Origin: Yersinia alsatica
GTDB taxonomy: Bacteria; Pseudomonadota; Gammaproteobacteria; Enterobacterales; Enterobacteriaceae
Assembly (NCBI RefSeq): GCF_902170305.1
Contig: NZ_CABHWW010000011.1
Coordinates: 462,340 to 526,339, forward strand
DNA length: 64,000 nt
Reading direction: 5' to 3'
The notes beneath the pieces were generated by a model. The model did not search any database, was not told the origin of the DNA, and saw only the letters and a program-made list of their open reading frames with translations. Numbering within the stretch: the stretch's first letter is position 1; the number at the start of each line of letters is the position of its first letter. Below are positions 59,798-64,000 of the stretch, piece after piece. Made by a program: the position numbers and the translations under genes.

Positions 59798-59939
59798 CAT
59801 TAGAGGCTCAGCGCAGAAAAACCGCAACACTCACATTAATCTATAATGCGTATCAATCTTTGAATGAAATCCTATCAGAGTTAACATCAACCATCTGGTT
59901 TTGTGCTCGCATTTTATGACCCATGGTGAAAGGATAAAT

Positions 59940-60872
59940 ATGGCTGCATCATCGTTTTTCCCGCAAGACAGCAATAGTAAGCGGCTACTGGTCGCCTTCG
60001 CTGTCACCACGGTATTTATGGTGGCAGAGGCCATTGGTGGCTGGCTATCGGGTTCACTGGCTCTGTTGGCTGATGCCGGGCATATGCTGACCGATTCTGC
60101 GGCGCTCTTTATCGCATTAATGGCAGTGCATTTTTCACAGCGAAAACCCGACTCTCGCCATACCTTTGGCTATTTGCGTCTGACGACGCTGGCGGCTTTT
60201 GTTAATGCGGCGGCATTGTTGCTGATTGTAGTATTGATTGTTTGGGAGGCGGTTCGCCGCTTCTTTTCCCCCCATGAGGTCATGGGAATTCCGATGTTAG
60301 TCATCGCTATCCTCGGGTTATTCGCGAATATTTTCTGCTTCTGGATACTTCATCGGGGAGAGGAAGAGAAGAATATCAATGTCCGAGCCGCCGCCTTGCA
60401 CGTACTTGGCGACTTATTAGGCTCTGTAGGAGCCATTGTCGCGGCGGTGGTTATCCTCACCACCGGCTGGACGCCAATTGACCCGATTCTCTCGGTTTTG
60501 GTCTCCGTCTTGGTGCTACGCAGTGCCTGGCGGTTGTTGAAAGAGAGTTTTCACGAGCTGTTGGAAGGTGCGCCGCAAGAGATTGATATCAACAAACTGC
60601 GCAAAGACTTATGCACCAATATATATGAAGTGCGGGATGCCCATCATATCCATCTATGGCAAGTCGGCGACCAACGCCTAATGACACTGCATGTGCAGGT
60701 GATCCCACCACAAGATAATGATGAGTTATTGCAACGTATCCAGCATTATTTACTGCAGCATTACAATATTGGCCATGCCACCATTCAGATGGAATATCAG
60801 CACTGTCGAGCCCCTGATTGTGCTATCAATCAGGCCGTCAGCACCGAAGGGCACCACCATCACCCTCATTGA
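59940..60872 (+). CDS. zitB: ZitB, zinc efflux transporter (CDF family)
   Basis: A 310-residue proton-coupled Zn2+ exporter (E. coli ZitB 313). Six membrane helices carry the metal site pairs HMLTD in [17 protein letters not shown] (helix II) and HVLGD in [15 protein letters not shown] (helix V). A cytoplasmic domain (from about residue 205) has [23 protein letters not shown], and the tail is His-rich (GHHHHPH). The frame opens at 59901, but ATG 59940 has AAGGA. Confidence 0.94.
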   Translation: MAASSFFPQDSNSKRLLVAFAVTTVFMVAEAIGGWLSGSLALLADAGHMLTDSAALFIALMAVHFSQRKPDSRHTFGYLRLTTLAAFVNAAALLLIVVLIVWEAVRRFFSPHEVMGIPMLVIAILGLFANIFCFWILHRGEEEKNINVRAAALHVLGDLLGSVGAIVAAVVILTTGWTPIDPILSVLVSVLVLRSAWRLLKESFHELLEGAPQEIDINKLRKDLCTNIYEVRDAHHIHLWQVGDQRLMTLHVQVIPPQDNDELLQRIQHYLLQHYNIGHATIQMEYQHCRAPDCAINQAVSTEGHHHHPH

Positions 60873-60874
60873 AG

Positions 60875-60946
60875 GTGAAAGCTAATCAGGCGAGTATTCT
60901 GCGGTGGCTGACCACTGACAGAAGCTCGCCTGACGAATACTTTCAC
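60875..60946. terminator. Nested stem-loop between zitB and pnuC
   Basis: A 72-nt imperfect palindrome: GTGAAAG/CTTTCAC outside, TCAGGCGAG/CTCGCCTGA next, TTCTG/CAGAA inside and a GGTGG-CTGA-CCACT tip. It starts two bases after the zitB stop and lies between converging genes, so termination or mRNA end protection is likely, although there is no long T-run. Confidence 0.6.
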
Positions 60947-60972
60947 GCAAAATCTATTGAACTTTGATATTG

Positions 60973-61698
60973 CTAACTTTGGGGGGACAGTGGGCGAGAA
61001 TGATTCCGCGCCGCGCTCTTGATCCACAGCCAAGAACCATTCAGCGCAATCAGCGTCAGTAACACATATTCCAACGCCATGGCATAGACACCTTGATAGG
61101 CGAAAATTGCCACACTGATAACATCAATCACCACCCAAATCAGCCAGTTTTCAACATATTTGCGCGTCATCAGGATCATCGCCACAATCGACAAGACCAT
61201 CATGGTGGAGTCCCAGAATGGGAAGGCATCTGGCTGCAACTCTGGCATTTGCACATTAGCACCCAAGCTTTGCATTACCGTCACCGCCGCACGGGTAAGC
61301 CAGGCAAATACCATATCAATATGCAATGTCATCAAAGTGATACCGCCTACACAGACCGCTCCCCAAGCCAATGCTTTTGGCAAGGACAACCAGCGAATTT
61401 TCAATTCAGCTTGGTTGTCGGGGGTTTGTTTACTCCAGGCATACCAACCATAAATATTGGCTACGAAGAAGAACAGCTGGAGTAATAAACTGGCATAAAG
61501 CTGGATCTGGAAGAAAATCACCGCGAACAGCGTCACGTTAATCAAACCAAACAAATAGTTGATGATTTTCTCTTTGCTGGCGAACCAGATACACAACAAG
61601 CCAAATAGCGTCCCAATGGCCTCTATCCACGACAGGTCATAGCCTCCTGCCCCTAGCGGAATATGTACCAATATGTTGCTTGTACTGAAGAAATCCAT
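60973..61698 (-). CDS. pnuC: PnuC, nicotinamide riboside transporter
   Basis: A 241-residue inner-membrane facilitator with about seven helices, SWEET-like fold. The family segments are AIGTLFGLLCIWFASKEKIINYLFGLINV, the substrate-region FVANIYGWYAWSK (W/N residues) and ENWLIWVVIDVISVAIFAYQGVY. Length agrees with E. coli PnuC (239). Second gene after nadA on the minus strand, 126 bases downstream of its stop. Confidence 0.94.
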   Translation of the reverse strand: MDFFSTSNILVHIPLGAGGYDLSWIEAIGTLFGLLCIWFASKEKIINYLFGLINVTLFAVIFFQIQLYASLLLQLFFFVANIYGWYAWSKQTPDNQAELKIRWLSLPKALAWGAVCVGGITLMTLHIDMVFAWLTRAAVTVMQSLGANVQMPELQPDAFPFWDSTMMVLSIVAMILMTRKYVENWLIWVVIDVISVAIFAYQGVYAMALEYVLLTLIALNGSWLWIKSAARNHSRPLSPQS

Positions 61699-61824
61699 CT
61701 GACAGTCCTTTTATCTTCTGCCCTTCGTACTTAAAGCCGCGAGGTGATTAGCCGCCTACCTGCAACGCCAAGTTCTTTGGGTGTCATTAGCTGAGTATGA
61801 GGGTTATTAGGTACTCTTCACTGC

Positions 61825-62889
<1,065 letters not shown>

Positions 62890-62953
62890 TCACATCTCTA
62901 TTGCCAGTGATTCCGGCGCCATTGTACATCTCAGGTCGCCAGTAATATTGGTT

Positions 62954-62971
62954 TGTTTTTTATCCTAAACA
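62954..62971. promoter_or_regulatory. NadR operator of nadA-pnuC
   Basis: TGTTTT-TTATCC-TAAACA fits the NadR box TGTTTA-N6-TAAACA with one changed base. It is 68 bp before the nadA start. NadR represses when NAD is plentiful. Confidence 0.82.
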
Positions 62972-63020
62972 AAATACTCAATATTTAGCAAAAAGTCGCC
63001 AAATTTTGTCTGATAATGGC

Positions 63021-63172
63021 AAAAATGTTTAATAGAGTTAAAAATGAGGTGGGAAATTAAGTGGTAGAAGAGATATTAGAAGATTATAGGGTTTATATTG
63101 AGAATAAGAAGAGGATAAAAAGGTTTTTGAGTGGGATGAGTAAAAGAGAAGAGAGTGATTGGGAGAATAATG
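63021..63172 (-). promoter_or_regulatory. G-free, C-rich transcript region after the tRNA-Lys cluster (candidate rut site)
   Basis: For 152 consecutive bases the plus strand has no C, so RNA made from the minus strand (the tRNA direction) has no G, while about 30 percent of it (46 bases) is C. Long C-rich, G-poor unstructured RNA is the hallmark of Rho loading sites. It begins right after the last tRNA-associated repeat and should stop tRNA transcription before it enters the nadA promoter. Confidence 0.55.
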
Positions 63173-63192
63173 CGGTACTGCTTACGACATAA

Positions 63193-63310
63193 TGGTGGGT
63201 CGTGCGGGATGATTCGTCCTGTGGACTCACCCTTCGGGTCAACGCTAGCGCGTTGCTGTCTCGCTTCGCTCGGCTCGAACCTGAACGCAGGGTCTCACCC
63301 ACACGATTTT
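63193..63310 (-). repeat. tRNA-Lys-associated structured repeat, unit 1
   Basis: Begins with TGGTGGGTCGTGCGGGAT, which is the tRNA-Lys 3' end (complement), then departs. On the plus strand it holds small stems GTCC-TGT-GGAC, ACCC-TTC-GGGT and CAACGC-TAGC-GCGTTG, and ends near CACACGATTT. It follows the 63360 tRNA in transcription order. Confidence 0.8.
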
Positions 63311-63359
63311 GTGTATGTGATTTCTGGGTTTGGAGGAGTTATTGAGGTACTTGATATAA

Positions 63360-63435
63360 TGGTGGGTCGTGCGGGATTCGAACCTGCGACCAATTGATTA
63401 AAAGTCAACTGCTCTACCAACTGAGCTAACGACCC
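63360..63435 (-). tRNA. tRNA-Lys (UUU), copy 1
   Basis: A 76-nt cloverleaf with encoded CCA. Minus strand starts GGGTCGTTAGCTCAGTTGG (acceptor and D arm), the anticodon loop is CTTTTAA (anticodon TTT), the T arm is GCAGGTTCGAATCCCGC and the end is ACGACCCACCA. All four stems pair. Same cluster position beside nadA as the lysT group of E. coli. Confidence 0.97.
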
Positions 63436-63470
63436 ATTATGTATTGCTGCTTAATGACAATTCATTGCCA

Positions 63471-63578
63471 GTCGTGCGGGATTACTCGTCCTACGGACTC
63501 GCCCTTCGGGTCAACGCTAGCGCGTTGCTGTCTCGCTTCGCTCGGCTCGAACCTTTAACGGTTCTCATCCCACGATTT
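63471..63578 (-). repeat. tRNA-Lys-associated structured repeat, unit 2
   Basis: Starts with a shortened tRNA end (GTCGTGCGGGATTAC; the CCA-proximal bases are changed), then the stems GTCC-TAC-GGAC, CCC-TTC-GGG and CAACGC-TAGC-GCGTTG, ending near CCCACGATTT. Lies between tRNA copies 2 and 1. Confidence 0.8.
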
Positions 63579-63601
63579 GATCGCCCTACAGTTCTTCATA
63601 A

Positions 63602-63677
63602 TGGTGGGTCGTGCGGGATTCGAACCTGCGACCAATTGATTAAAAGTCAACTGCTCTACCAACTGAGCTAACGACCC
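63602..63677 (-). tRNA. tRNA-Lys (UUU), copy 2
   Basis: Identical 76-nt sequence to copy 1, including the encoded CCA and the TTT anticodon in loop CTTTTAA. Confidence 0.97.
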
Positions 63678-63787
63678 ATTATGTTTTATTGCTTAAACAC
63701 TTTAGAGAATACTGCGAGACAAAACAGGAAGAGGAATATCGTTGCGATGATTTCAACTTCTTACATTCAAACCGAACTTTGGAAGAA

Positions 63788-63901
63788 TGGTGGGTCGTGC
63801 GGGATTATTCGTCCTGCGGACTCACCTTTCAGGCCAACGCTATACGTTGTTGTCTCGCTTCGTTCGACTCGAACCTTTAACGGTTCTCATCCCGACGATT
63901 T
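63788..63901 (-). repeat. tRNA-Lys-associated structured repeat, unit 3
   Basis: Starts TGGTGGGTCGTGCGGGATT, 19 bases shared with the tRNA end, then GTCC-TGC-GGAC, CCT-TTC-AGG and CAACG-CTATA-CGTTG. The second stem differs from units 1 and 2 by a paired change (CCC/GGG to CCT/AGG). Ends near CCCGACGATTT. Confidence 0.8.
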
Positions 63902-63925
63902 GAGATTCTGCCTATTCGATATAAA

Positions 63926-64000
63926 TGGTGGGTCGTGCGGGATTCGAACCTGCGACCAATTGATTAAAAGTCAACTGCTCTACCAACTGAGCTAACGACC
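63926..64000 (-). tRNA. tRNA-Lys (UUU), copy 3 (last base outside window)
   Basis: The same sequence as copies 1 and 2 across all 75 visible bases; only the first G of the mature tRNA lies beyond the right edge. The cluster probably continues to the right. Confidence 0.95.

Noticed and set aside
63061..63192. A 43-codon plus-strand frame from GTG, rich in Lys, Glu and Arg
   Set aside because: It lies inside the C-free stretch, whose purine bias alone makes long stop-poor frames, and its end runs into the tRNA repeat. No independent support for translation.
63155..63995. Several plus-strand frames of 75-104 residues across the tRNA-Lys cluster
   Set aside because: They share the peptide GGSCGIRTCDQLIKSQLLYQLS, which is simply the translated complement of tRNA-Lys. 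They are artefacts of the tRNA genes and repeats.

Overview
This window is enterobacterial chromosome and almost certainly comes from the genus Yersinia, most likely the Y. enterocolitica-like group rather than pestis/pseudotuberculosis. Nearly every protein resembles Escherichia coli housekeeping proteins at moderate to high identity, a CYTH-type class IV adenylate cyclase very like the one known from Y. pestis is present, and intergenic ERIC-like repeats are frequent. From about 18.3 kb to the right edge the gene order is the E. coli 17-18 min region read in reverse: rhlE, cecR-ybhGFSR, ybhL, moaEDC..A, ybhK, uvrB, bioDCFB/bioA, pgl, ybhA, modCBA/acrZ/modEF, galETKM, gpmA, aroG, zitB, pnuC, nadA and a tRNA-Lys cluster. 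All identifications are from memory of families and from motifs seen; no database search was run.

Left region (1-12 kb). A urea ABC transporter operon (urtABCD.., minus strand, cut by the left edge) is preceded by a textbook sigma-54 promoter and an NtrC-type site, so it should be switched on by nitrogen limitation. A DUF1456 gene and a phosphonate/phosphite-type ABC transporter (phnC-phnD-phnE-phnE, minus strand) follow, then a GlsB/YeaQ small membrane protein, a Suppressor-of-fused-domain protein, yajD and the class IV adenylate cyclase gene.

12-20 kb. dld (respiratory D-lactate dehydrogenase), the 27-residue small membrane protein yohP, pbpG, a 58-residue unknown membrane protein, a short MgtE magnesium transporter with an M-box riboswitch in its leader, dusC and rhlE.

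20-34 kb. cecR with the ybhG/F/S/R ABC export system, ybhL, and the molybdenum cofactor genes moaE-D-C and moaA. The place moaB occupies in E. coli holds three tandem ERIC-like repeats. moaA has a Moco riboswitch leader and an upstream ModE site. ybhK, a VF530-type protein and uvrB (with a LexA box) follow.

34-49.6 kb. An orphan UrtE-like ATPase lies between uvrB and the biotin operon. bioBFCD and bioA diverge from a BirA operator. Then come pgl, an inserted autotransporter, ybhA, and molybdate uptake modABC (ModE operator) with acrZ.

48.7-64 kb. modE and modF, a CPBP membrane protease, a second three-copy ERIC-like array, the Leloir galETKM operon behind a conserved gal promoter (GalR/S and CRP sites), psiF, gpmA with a Fur box, aroG, zitB, pnuC, nadA with a NadR box, and three tRNA-Lys(UUU) genes. 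Each tRNA gene is followed by a structured repeat that carries a copy of the tRNA 3' end, and the cluster ends in a 152-nt stretch whose RNA would have no G. This resembles the rtT repeats and Rho-dependent end of the E. coli tyrT operon and is the most unusual part of the window.
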